Shown: positions 1-5,903, counted from the stretch's first letter. The stretch is 5,903 nt of DNA from Actinomycetota bacterium (GCA_016210805.1 JACQTL010000210.1:1-5903), one strand, 5' to 3'. Notes: generated by a model from the sequence alone, not told the origin. A program made the numbers and translations.

Positions 1-14
1 CCCGTCCCCCTCGG

Positions 15-20
15 TAGGCT
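15..20 (+). promoter_or_regulatory. -10-like hexamer TAGGCT of a probable leaderless promoter
   Basis: TAGGCT matches the actinobacterial -10 consensus TANNNT and sits exactly six bases before the ATG at 27. That spacing would put the transcription start on or next to the start codon, so the mRNA would be leaderless. The only purine-rich stretch in between (AGGA, 21-24) is two bases from the ATG, too close for a normal Shine-Dalgarno. No -35 element can be judged because only 14 bases lie upstream. The hexamer is seen directly; promoter function is inferred. Confidence 0.5.
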
Positions 21-26
21 AGGACG

Positions 27-1067
27 ATGCGGATCGGCATCGTGGCCCCGGCCTGGGTCCGGGTCCCCCCCACCGGGTACGGCGGGATCGAGCAGGTCGT
101 CAGCCTGCTCACCGAGGAGCTCGTGGCCCGGGGCCACGATGTCACCCTGTTCGCTTCGGGCGACTCCGAGACCAAGGCCGCCCTCATCCCGGCCTTCCCC
201 GAGGCCCCGGTCGACAGGCTGGGCGACCTCGGGGCGGAGGCCGTCCACGTCGGCCAGGCGTACCGGAGGGCCGAGTCCGTCTACCGGGCCGGCGACGGCT
301 TCGACCTGCTCCACGACCACTCCCGCCGCCTGGGCGTGGCCTTCGCGGCGACGCTCGACACCCCCGTGGTCCACACGGCCCACTTCGCCGTCCGGGGAGA
401 GGTGGCCGAGCTGTACGAGAGGTTCCAGGGAGCCGTCTACCTCACCGCCGTGAGCGACCACCAGGCCGCGGAGGCGCCCGATCTCCCCTGGCGGGCGGTG
501 GTTCGCCACGCCGTGGACGTGCAGACGCTCCCGTTCCGCGAGACCAAGGACGACTACCTGCTCTGCCTGGGGAGCATCAGGGAGTCGAAGGGACAGGACG
601 TCGCGATCGAGGCGGCCCGGGCGGCCGGCGCGCCGATCGTGATCGCCGGACGCGTCCACCCCGACGGGGAGGCCTTCTTCCGGGAACGGATCGTCCCCGA
701 GGTCGACGGCGAGCGCGTCCGGTTCCTGGGCGAGATCACCGCGGAGCGCAAGGTCGAGCTCCTGGCCGGGGCCCGGGCCCTGCTGTTCCCCGTCCGCCGG
801 CCCGAGCCGTTCGGCTTGGTGATGCTGGAGGCCATGGCCTGCGGCACGCCGGTGGTCGCCCCGGCCACGGGAGCCGTGCCGGAGCTGGTGGACGACGGCC
901 GGACCGGGATCCTGGCGGAAGGTGCCGACGACGTCGCCGCGGCCGTGAAGCGGATCGGGCGGATCCGCCCCGACCGGTGCCGCCGCCACGTCGAGGAGCG
1001 GTTCCATCCGCGGCGGATGGTGGACGAGTACGAGGCCGTCTACCGCGGGATCCTGGCCGAGCTGTGA
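27..1067 (+). CDS. GT4-family (GT-B fold) glycosyltransferase
   Basis: A 346-residue cytosolic glycosyltransferase expected to move a sugar from a nucleotide-activated donor to an unknown acceptor with retention of configuration. The N-terminal Rossmann domain starts MRIGIVAP and carries the glycine-rich YGGIEQVV loop (18-25) and GHDVTLFASGDS (36-47), typical of one GT4 subgroup. LHDHS (95-99) and AVSDHQ (141-146) follow. The C-terminal donor-binding domain begins near 177 with GSIRESKG (182-189) and contains EPFGLVMLE (260-268), the GT4 E-x7-E motif, followed by ACGTPVVA and GAVPELV. Length is normal and both ends look complete. The ATG at 27 is supported by the immediate start of the first beta strand and by the upstream -10 hexamer. 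The stop overlaps the otsB start, so the two are probably one operon. Donor and acceptor cannot be read from the sequence. It is shorter than trehalose-forming TreT-type GT4 enzymes, so trehalose synthesis by this protein is not supported. Confidence 0.9.
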   Translation: MRIGIVAPAWVRVPPTGYGGIEQVVSLLTEELVARGHDVTLFASGDSETKAALIPAFPEAPVDRLGDLGAEAVHVGQAYRRAESVYRAGDGFDLLHDHSRRLGVAFAATLDTPVVHTAHFAVRGEVAELYERFQGAVYLTAVSDHQAAEAPDLPWRAVVRHAVDVQTLPFRETKDDYLLCLGSIRESKGQDVAIEAARAAGAPIVIAGRVHPDGEAFFRERIVPEVDGERVRFLGEITAERKVELLAGARALLFPVRRPEPFGLVMLEAMACGTPVVAPATGAVPELVDDGRTGILAEGADDVAAAVKRIGRIRPDRCRRHVEERFHPRRMVDEYEAVYRGILAEL

Positions 1068-1822
1068 GCGGCGGACGGGATCCCGCGCTGGGCCCCCTCC
1101 ACCGCGACCCGTCCCGGGCCGGCGTCTTCCTGGACTTCGACGGGTCGCTATCCGAGATCGTGGATCGTCCGGAGGACGCGAGGGCCGTGCCAGGCGCCGC
1201 GGAGGCCGTGGCCGCCCTAGTGCCCGTGTACCGCGTGGTGGCCGTGGTCACCGGACGGCCCTCGGCGGAGATCCGCCGGCTGCTGGACGTGCCCGGGGTC
1301 CTCTACGCGGGGCTGTACGGGCTGGAGCCCAAGGGGGCCGGCCCGGCGCCGGCCCTCCCCTTCCGGCTCGAGGTGGACGCGGTCGTGGCCACGGTCCCCG
1401 GGGCCAGGGTCGAGCCCAAGGGCCTGTCGCTGGCCGTTCACTACCGGGGAGCGACCGACCGGGAGGCCGCCCGCCGGAGGCTCGAGGAGGAGCTGGCCCG
1501 GGTGGTGGAGGGGACGGGGTACGAGGTCATCGAGGGCAAGATGGTGCTCGAGCTCGTCCCGTCCGGCCGGTCCCGGAAGGGAGGGGCCGTGCGCCGGCTG
1601 GTCGAGGAGAGCGGCGTCGGCACGGCGATGTACGCGGGGGACGACGTCGCCGACCTGGAGGCCTTCGAGGCCCTGGACGAGCTGGCCGGCGAGGGCCTTG
1701 CCGCTGTGAAGGTGGTCGTCGCCGGGCCCGAGACGCCCGCCCGGCTGGTGGAGGCGGCCGACGTGACCGTGGACGGCCCCCGGGGCCTCGTCGAGCTCCT
1801 GCGGTCCCTGGCCCAGGCCTAG
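1064..1822 (+). CDS. otsB: Trehalose-6-phosphate phosphatase (HAD superfamily)
   Basis: A 252-residue HAD phosphatase predicted to hydrolyse trehalose-6-phosphate to trehalose in the cytosol, the second step of the OtsA/OtsB pathway. HAD motif I is FLDFDGS (22-28), with Asp24 as the probable nucleophile and Asp26 as the acid/base. Motif II is VVTGR (61-65). The cap region includes PKGLSLAVHYRG (118-129), typical of the family, and GKMVLEL (158-164). Lys172 in the SRKGG segment probably serves as motif III. Motif IV is YAGDDVADLEAF (190-201), with the Mg2+-binding acidic pair Asp193/Asp194. I chose the GTG at 1064 because it forms a GTGA overlap with the preceding stop and puts motif I at the usual distance from the N terminus. 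An in-frame GTG at 977 lies inside the glycosyltransferase gene and would add an unneeded 29 residues. No strong Shine-Dalgarno is visible, so translational coupling is likely. Motif I ends in Ser rather than the commoner Thr, a conservative change. Confidence 0.92.
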   Translation: MSGGRDPALGPLHRDPSRAGVFLDFDGSLSEIVDRPEDARAVPGAAEAVAALVPVYRVVAVVTGRPSAEIRRLLDVPGVLYAGLYGLEPKGAGPAPALPFRLEVDAVVATVPGARVEPKGLSLAVHYRGATDREAARRRLEEELARVVEGTGYEVIEGKMVLELVPSGRSRKGGAVRRLVEESGVGTAMYAGDDVADLEAFEALDELAGEGLAAVKVVVAGPETPARLVEAADVTVDGPRGLVELLRSLAQA

Positions 1823-1823
1823 G
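1818..1823. other. CCTAGG palindrome holding the stop codons of two convergent genes
   Basis: The central CTAG (1819-1822) gives TAG to otsB on the plus strand (1820-1822) and TAG to the histidine kinase on the minus strand (1821-1819), once the kinase frame is restored. The coding regions therefore overlap by four bases, leaving no room for an intergenic terminator between them. No hairpin with a T tract is visible nearby, so transcripts from the two sides probably run into each other's 3' ends. The shared palindrome is seen directly; the use of the minus-strand stop depends on the frameshift interpretation. Confidence 0.7.
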
Positions 1824-3665
1824 CTCGGTCCCCGGCCGCGCCCGAGGGCTCCAGGGCGGCCGGCTCCTTCAGGGGACCGACGGCCGGGAGCAGGGGCAGG
1901 CGGAAGGCGAAGCTCGAGCCCAGCCCGACGCGGCTGTGGACCTCCAGCCGGGTCTCGTGCAGCGCCAGCATCTCCCGCACGAGGCCAGCCCCAGCCCTAG
2001 GCCCTTCGTCCGGCGGGTGTTGGTCTCTCCGCCCCGGAAGAACCGGTCGCCGATGTGGCGGAGGTCGTCCGGCGATATGCCCGGGCCGTCGTCCGCCACG
2101 GACACGACCGCCGTCCCGTCCTCGATGTAGGCCTCCAGGAGCACCCGGGCCCCCGGCTCGGTGTGCTTGGCCGCGTTGGACAGGAGGTTCTCGACCGCCC
2201 TCTCGATGAGCATGGCGTCGGCCTCCACGAGGAGGGGCCCGCGGAGGCGGACCGAGAGCCCGCGGCCCTCGAAGAGCGGCTCCAGCCGGCCGGCCACGCT
2301 CCCGAGGAGCGGCTCGAGGTCCAGGGGCTCGCGGGCCACGCGCGGCGCCCCGGACTCCAGCCTGGAGAAGTCGAGCAGGCTCGTGATGATCTCGTCGAGG
2401 GTCCGGGCGTTGGCGTTGAGGCCCTGGAGGAGCTCCCGCCGGGTGTCCTCGTCGAGCTCGTCCCACCGCTGCTGGAGGGTGAGGCCCATCCCCTCGATCA
2501 CCGTGATCGGGGTCCGGAGCTCGTGGGAGACCGTGGACAGGAAGTCGCTCTTCAGCCGGTCGAGCTCCGCCAGCCGCTCGACCGCCCGGCGCTCCTCCTC
2601 GAACCGCCGGGCGTTCTCGAGGGCCAGCCCGGCCTGCGCGGCGAGCAGCTCGAAGGCCTCGAGCTCGTGCGGCGTGATGCGGCGCGTGGCCCGCGTCCCC
2701 CCGACCAGCACGGCCGCCATCTTCCCCTCGACGAGTATCGGGCTGGCCATCACGGAGCGGAACCCCTCGTCGCGGAGCGCGGCGGGGGCATCGGCCAGCT
2801 CGGCGTAGTCCCCCACGGTCACGGTCTCCCCGCGGTCGCGGACCAGGCCCACCATCCCCCTGTCCGCGGGGTGCACGCCCTCGGCGTAGGAGGCGGGGAT
2901 CCCCCGCGGATGGGCCACCCGGTAGGTCTCCCCGGCCTGGTCCAGCACGCAGATGTTGGAGGCCTCGAACCCCAGGTGGTTGACCGAGTCCACGACCACG
3001 TCGAGCACGCGGGCGTGGTCGAGGGTCATGCCCCGGCCCGCCGCGGCCACCGTCGACAGGAGGTCCGCCCACCGCTGGCTCTCCCGGAGGGCGTCCAGGT
3101 GCTTGGCCATGAGTCGCATCAGCTCCCGGGCCAGGAAGCTGGTCAAGAGGGCCAGGAGCGAGAGCATGGCCAGCCGGAACAAGAGCACCGCCGCCCCGAT
3201 CTCCCAGCCGGTCAGGCCCACCACGGCCACGTAGCAGCCCATCGTGAACGCGAGGAGCCCGGCCTGCCCCTTCGGCGGGTACCCCGCTCCGAAGAAGACG
3301 GTGGTCAGGCCGTAGACGAGGTACATCTCGGAGCGGCCCCCGCCGGTGCCGTACACGGCCACGCTTATCAGGAGGATGTCCAGGCAGGACCACGCGTACA
3401 GGCCCCAGACGCCCAGCCGCCCCTCGAACATCCGCTCCCACGGAAGGAGCCGGACCACCGCCACGCCGATCACCGCGCCCGCCAGCACGGCCCCGTAGGT
3501 GACCGGGTCCACGGGGCCGTGCCCCGGGGCCGCCCAGAACACCAGCAGCGCCCCGATCGTGAGGATCGTGACGATGATCCCGATCCGGACCGATCGCAGC
3601 CAGTAGGGCACGAGCGAGTCGCGCACCGCTTCCATGCAACGGGGATCGGTCGCACGGGGCACCAT
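1819..3665 (-). CDS. Membrane-bound GAF sensor histidine kinase, with an apparent single-base frameshift near its C terminus
   Basis: Sensor kinase of a two-component system. Residues 26-180 hold about six hydrophobic segments (near 26-46, 53-72, 86-105, 113-129, 134-157 and 158-179) with little extracellular sequence. A short linker helix, a GAF-like domain (about 203-352), a coiled-coil and the HisKA helix follow. FLSTVSHELRTP carries the phospho-accepting His381. The HATPase_c domain has an N box (ENLLSNAAKHT, 492-502), G1 box (DDGPGIS, 525-531), F box (RFFRG, 541-545) and G2 box (GLGLGL, 555-560). Just after the G2 box the open frame becomes Cys/Trp/Arg-rich nonsense and stops at 1869. 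One added base near 1983 restores a typical ATPase-domain ending (ALVREMLALHET, then GSSFAFRLPL) and a total of 615 residues ending at the TAG at 1821-1819. The ATG at 3665 has a GGGGA (3676-3672) six bases upstream. It lies 57 bases after otsA on the same strand, probably co-transcribed. No partner regulator is in the window. The signal sensed is unknown. Confidence 0.88.
1981..1986 (-). other. Probable one-base deletion (frameshift site) in the histidine kinase
   Basis: On the minus strand the kinase reads GGG CTG GGG CTG GCC TCG TGC, giving GLGLASC. Adding one base to the GG/CC run (GCC CTC GTG CGG) gives GLGLALVR, the standard continuation of the HATPase G2 box. The downstream reading frame stays open and family-like to the stop at 1819. 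The length 1819-3665 is 1847 bases, one short of a multiple of three, which agrees with a single lost base. A miscalled GC homopolymer in the assembly is the simplest cause; a real mutation is possible. No recognisable slippery heptamer supports programmed frameshifting. Confidence 0.75.
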
Positions 3666-3671
3666 CTCTAG

Positions 3672-3676
3672 TCCCC
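3672..3676 (-). promoter_or_regulatory. Weak ribosome binding site of the histidine kinase
   Basis: Read on the minus strand, GGGGA lies six bases before the ATG at 3665. It is a partial match to the anti-Shine-Dalgarno and favours this ATG over the next in-frame ATG (residue 11, at 3635), which has no purine-rich sequence at a suitable distance. No TANNNT hexamer is evident in the 57-base gap, consistent with transcription from the otsA side. Confidence 0.4.
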
Positions 3677-3710
3677 GGCACGGTCCGCCCCGGGACGCGT
3701 GACCGGTGCC

Positions 3711-3741
3711 GGCCCCGGCGGCCTAGCCCGCCCGCCGGGCC
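3711..3741. repeat. GC-only inverted repeat across the otsA stop codon
   Basis: The arms GGCCCCGGCGG (3711-3721) and CCGCCGGGCC (3732-3741) can pair with a single bulged C, leaving a ten-base loop that includes the otsA stop codon. No T tract follows on the minus strand, so it is not a classical intrinsic terminator. It could slow transcription or protect the otsA 3' end before the kinase gene. In DNA of this composition such stems also arise by chance. Confidence 0.3.
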
Positions 3742-5222
3742 CGGCCCGCGGCCTCCAGGTCGGCCAGCTGCGCCCGGATCCACGCCTCGGGGGTGCGGGA
3801 CCGGATCGTGCGCCGGAGCGCCGAAGCCCGGCTCCGCCGTTCCGCCTCCGGCATCGACAGCGCCCTCTCCAGCGCGTCGGCGGTCTCGGCCACGTCGAAG
3901 GGGTTCACCGAGATCGCGTGGTCGCCGAGGATCGAATGCGCGCCGGCTCCCTCGGACAGGATCAGGACCCCGTTCCGGCGGTTCAGGACGGGTCCCTCCA
4001 TGGCCACCAGGTTCATGCCGTCGATCACGGGGTTGACCACCAGGGCGTCGTACTCGGAGTAGGCCGCCACGGCGCGCGGGAAGTCGTCCCCGATCACCAT
4101 CTCGATCGGGGTCCACCCGTCCTCCCCCATCTCCTCGTTGATCCGGTCGGCCACGCGGATGCACTCGCGGGTGTAGGCCCGGTACTCGGGGATCTCCCGG
4201 CGGGACGGGTTGAGGAGGGCCAGGAACCGGACCCGGCCCCGGCGGCGCACGCTCCGGCGGACGTAGGCCTCGAAGGCCAGGAATCCCCGCAGCACGTTCT
4301 TGGACAGCTCCATGCGGTCCACGCGCACCACCAGGCGGCCGTCCCCCCTCTCCCGCTGGAGCTCGCGGCGGATCGCCCGGACGTCGGGCCGGGAGGCCCG
4401 GGCCAGGAGGGCGTCGGCGTCGATGGCGATCGGGTAGACCCCGACGTGCACGCTCCGACCGCCCGTCTCTACCGTGCCGGCCTCCAGGTCGATCCGGGCC
4501 TCGGGGAGCTCCCGGCAGGACAGGAGGAAGCGCTCCGCCCACCGATCGTCGTGGAACCCCAGGACGTCGGCCCCGAGCATCCCGCGCAGGATCTCGGTGC
4601 GCATCGCCCGGGGGAGGATCCGGAAGTAGCCCGGATCCGCCCAGGGCGTGTGGGTGAAGTGGGCGATCAGCGCGGTCCTGCGACGCTCCCGCAGGAGCCG
4701 GGGCACCAGGGCGAGGTGGTAGTCCTGGACCAGGTGGGCGGGGGCGCCGGGGCCCCCCGTGCCCTCCCGGGCCAGGGCCCGGGCGAAGGCATCGTTCACC
4801 GCGACGTAGTCCTCCCAGGCCGCCGCCGTGGCCTCCGAGAACCTCGGGGAGCGAGGCGCGTCCCACAGGTAGTGGTGGCAGAACCACAGGATCCGGTTCG
4901 AGATCACGTTGTAGTACCGGTCGAACCGGTCCGGCGCGATGTCCAGGTACCGCAGCCGGTAGGTGGACCCCTCGATCCTGGCCTCGATCCTCCCGCCCGG
5001 CCCTCGCGAGGCCTGGAGCCGGTCGCCGTCGGACATCGCCGCGGCGATCCACAGGCCCCCGGCCCTCTGGAGCACCCCGGTCAGCGCGGTGACCAGCCCC
5101 CCGGCTCCCCTCGTCCCGGTGACCTGCCCCCGCTCGTCCAGGTGGAAGCTGACCGGCCCCCGGTTCGACGCGACGAGGATGGGACGGCCGAGCCGGTCGG
5201 TGGGATCGGGGGGTGCCTCCAC
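3723..5222 (-). CDS. otsA: Alpha,alpha-trehalose-6-phosphate synthase (GT20 family, actinobacterial-type variant)
   Basis: A 499-residue cytosolic GT-B glycosyltransferase predicted to make trehalose-6-phosphate from a nucleotide-glucose donor and glucose-6-phosphate. Residues matching the active site of Escherichia coli OtsA are all present: Arg21 in SNRGPV, Tyr104 and Trp113 in the YYNVISNRILW segment, Asp167 in VQDYHL, His191 in FTHTPW, Arg303 and Lys308 in VDRMELSKN, and Asp401/Glu409 in DGMNLVAME. GGLVTAL (41-47) and GVYPIAID (261-268) are further family blocks. Several blocks differ from classical OtsA: SKN for SKG, AMEG for the usual AKEF, and SEGAGAHSILGDHAISVNPFD (423-443) for the SEFAGAA region. 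These look like a GT20 branch common in actinobacteria, so a different acceptor cannot be excluded. The otsB gene nearby favours trehalose. The GTG start at 5222 follows a TAGACT hexamer by six bases and lacks a Shine-Dalgarno; it sits 16 codons before the first conserved block. The histidine kinase follows 57 bases downstream. Confidence 0.9.
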   Translation of the reverse strand: MEAPPDPTDRLGRPILVASNRGPVSFHLDERGQVTGTRGAGGLVTALTGVLQRAGGLWIAAAMSDGDRLQASRGPGGRIEARIEGSTYRLRYLDIAPDRFDRYYNVISNRILWFCHHYLWDAPRSPRFSEATAAAWEDYVAVNDAFARALAREGTGGPGAPAHLVQDYHLALVPRLLRERRRTALIAHFTHTPWADPGYFRILPRAMRTEILRGMLGADVLGFHDDRWAERFLLSCRELPEARIDLEAGTVETGGRSVHVGVYPIAIDADALLARASRPDVRAIRRELQRERGDGRLVVRVDRMELSKNVLRGFLAFEAYVRRSVRRRGRVRFLALLNPSRREIPEYRAYTRECIRVADRINEEMGEDGWTPIEMVIGDDFPRAVAAYSEYDALVVNPVIDGMNLVAMEGPVLNRRNGVLILSEGAGAHSILGDHAISVNPFDVAETADALERALSMPEAERRSRASALRRTIRSRTPEAWIRAQLADLEAAGRARRAG

Positions 5223-5228
5223 GGGCCG

Positions 5229-5234
5229 AGTCTA
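5229..5234 (-). promoter_or_regulatory. -10-like hexamer TAGACT of a probable leaderless otsA promoter
   Basis: On the minus strand TAGACT is followed by six bases (CGGCCC) and then the GTG at 5222. This is the same geometry as the hexamer before the gene at 27. No Shine-Dalgarno fits in the short gap, so a transcript starting at the GTG is the simplest reading and supports this start codon. No -35 match was found at the usual distance. Confidence 0.5.
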
Positions 5235-5324
5235 CCCAGGCGATCGTCGGCGCCCCCGGGGCCGTCGGCGGGGCAGGCCCACCGACCCGGAGGGCCATCG
5301 GTCCCGGAGCCCGGATGGCGGCGA

Positions 5325-5330
5325 TATGCT
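5325..5330 (+). promoter_or_regulatory. -10-like hexamer TATGCT before the AI-2E-family gene
   Basis: TATGCT fits TANNNT and lies 35 bases before the GTG at 5366, leaving room for a short leader that contains a strong ribosome binding site. No convincing -35 was found. If this is the promoter, the in-frame ATG at 5315 lies upstream of the transcription start and cannot be used. Confidence 0.4.
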
Positions 5331-5355
5331 CAGGCCACGGCGGGACCCCGCCGGC

Positions 5356-5361
5356 GGAGGA
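5356..5361 (+). promoter_or_regulatory. Ribosome binding site GGAGGA deciding the GTG start at 5366
   Basis: GGAGGA is a near-perfect Shine-Dalgarno, with five bases between GGAGG and the GTG at 5366. It favours that GTG over the ATG at 5315 in the same frame, which has no comparable site and would add 17 residues unlike the family N terminus. Confidence 0.65.
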
Positions 5362-5365
5362 TCTC

Positions 5366-5903
5366 GTGGAGGAGCCTCAAGGGCCACTGATCTCGAGCCC
5401 GGCCGTGGCCCGGGTGGCCCGGTGGGGCCTCGTGGCCTGGGCGGTCATCGGCGTGGCCGTGGTGGCGTACCTGGCCTTCCGGTTCGTGATCTACCCGATC
5501 CGGATCGTGTTCCCGCCCCTCCTCGTGGCCCTCATCATCGTCTTCCTCCTGAACCCGATCGTGTCCCGGCTCCAGCGCAGGGGGATCCCGAGGCTGTGGG
5601 GGACCCTGCTCTCCTACGTCGTGTTCCTCACGGGGGCCGGGATCGGCCTCGCCTACCTGATCCCCCTCGTCTCGCAGCAGGTCGCGGCGTTCGACCTCCA
5701 GCAACTCGTGGCCAAGGCCACCGACGCGCTGGCCGACCTGGGCCGCAGGATCGGGTTCGACGTCTCCGGCGCCTCGCTCGTGGGCCGGGAGGAGGCCGCC
5801 GGCTTCCTGGCCCGGATCACGGAGATCACCTCGGGCGTCCTGCACGTGGTCCTCATCTTCGTGCTGGGGCCCATCATCGCGTTCTACCTCCTCCTCGACC
5901 TCC
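5366..5903 (+). CDS. AI-2E family (TqsA/PerM-type) membrane transporter, N-terminal part
   Basis: The first 179 residues of an integral membrane protein cut by the right edge; the family is usually about 350 residues. Hydrophobic segments lie near 19-42, 49-65, 80-102 and 158-176, with a more polar stretch at 103-157. That is the usual AI-2E layout: two membrane pairs around a soluble region. Family-like signatures are FPPLLVALIIVFLLNP (49-64) with RRGIPR just after, IPLVSQQV (99-106), and GPIIAFYLLLDL at the truncated end, matching the family's GP.xAFYLL.D block. Characterised members include the autoinducer-2 exporter TqsA and Na+(Li+)/H+ antiporters; the substrate here is unknown. The start is the GTG preceded by GGAGGA. 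It is transcribed divergently from otsA, which allows shared regulation but does not prove it. A role in salt or osmotic stress alongside trehalose would be inference only. Confidence 0.85.
   Translation, partial: MEEPQGPLISSPAVARVARWGLVAWAVIGVAVVAYLAFRFVIYPIRIVFPPLLVALIIVFLLNPIVSRLQRRGIPRLWGTLLSYVVFLTGAGIGLAYLIPLVSQQVAAFDLQQLVAKATDALADLGRRIGFDVSGASLVGREEAAGFLARITEITSGVLHVVLIFVLGPIIAFYLLLDL

Larger units (their letters stand above)
5223..5365. promoter_or_regulatory. Divergent promoter region between otsA and the AI-2E-family gene
   Basis: This 143-base gap is the only real intergenic region in the window. It holds a leftward TANNNT hexamer next to otsA and a rightward one before the membrane-protein gene, each noted separately. 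No clear -35 elements, operator palindromes or riboswitch-like structure stand out by eye. Confidence 0.5.

Noticed and set aside
977..1063. Upstream GTG start for otsB
   Set aside because: It would lie within the glycosyltransferase gene and add residues not needed by the HAD domain. The GTGA overlap at 1064 is the better start.
736..1251. Minus-strand Arg/Pro-rich open frame of 171 codons over the GT4/otsB junction
   Set aside because: Low-complexity antisense shadow of two well-supported genes.
1960..2010. Programmed ribosomal frameshifting to make the full kinase
   Set aside because: No slippery heptamer of the X XXY YYZ type and no clear stimulatory structure; a lost base in a GC run explains it more simply.
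2055..3671. A plus-strand open frame of 538 codons antisense to the kinase
   Set aside because: It mirrors kinase codons on the opposite strand, with no recognisable domain or plausible start signal.
3711..3741. Intrinsic terminator between otsA and the kinase
   Set aside because: The hairpin has no T tract, overlaps the coding end and is GC-only, so a chance stem is as likely.
1819..5298. A very long minus-strand open frame of 1159 codons spanning otsA and the kinase
   Set aside because: Its sequence is Gly/Pro/Arg-rich low-complexity translation in the wrong frame, typical of stop-poor GC-rich DNA. Only its last ~55 codons are meaningful: they are the true kinase C terminus after the frameshift.
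5315..5317. Upstream ATG start for the AI-2E-family gene
   Set aside because: It has no ribosome binding site and precedes the likely -10 hexamer; the GTG at 5366 has GGAGGA at ideal spacing.
3699..5390. A plus-strand open frame of 563 codons antisense to otsA
   Set aside because: Composition is Gly/Pro/Val/His-rich with no domain, and otsA on the other strand has full family motifs. It is a shadow frame.
5330..5845. Minus-strand open frame of 171 codons opposite the AI-2E-family gene
   Set aside because: Its Asp/Glu/Gly/Pro/His-rich sequence is the antisense of hydrophobic codons. The plus-strand frame has membrane segments and family motifs.

Overview
This is a GC-rich window (well over 65% GC by eye, with strong G/C third-position bias). 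Its gene content and promoter style suggest a high-GC actinobacterium or a close relative. The lineage is inference: there is no rRNA or other phylogenetic marker here. Two start codons (27 +, 5222 -) lie exactly six bases after a TANNNT -10-like hexamer with no usable Shine-Dalgarno, the typical arrangement of leaderless actinobacterial genes.

Layout. 27-1067 (+) encodes a GT4-family glycosyltransferase. It overlaps by four bases (GTGA) a trehalose-6-phosphate phosphatase gene (otsB, 1064-1822 +). Converging on it, and sharing the stop palindrome CTAG, is a membrane-anchored GAF sensor histidine kinase (1819-3665 -), which needs one added base near 1983 to read through its last ~55 codons. 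Upstream of the kinase on the same strand is a GT20-family trehalose-6-phosphate synthase (otsA, 3723-5222 -). A 143-base divergent promoter region (5223-5365) separates otsA from an AI-2E-family (TqsA/PerM-type) membrane protein that runs off the right edge (5366 onward, +).

How the parts fit. OtsA would join glucose from a nucleotide sugar to glucose-6-phosphate, giving trehalose-6-phosphate, and OtsB would remove the phosphate to give trehalose, a compatible solute and stress protectant. The two genes face each other across a histidine kinase rather than forming one operon. The GT4 enzyme is probably translationally coupled to otsB. The kinase probably shares the otsA transcript; no response regulator is visible. 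A stress or osmoprotection locus is a reasonable inference but is not proven by sequence.

The best second-look items are the single-base disruption in the kinase G2 box, the shared CTAG stop of the two convergent genes, the split otsA/otsB arrangement around a kinase, and the variant motifs of the GT20 enzyme. I found no mobile element, CRISPR array, tRNA or rRNA, and no clearly new biological system.
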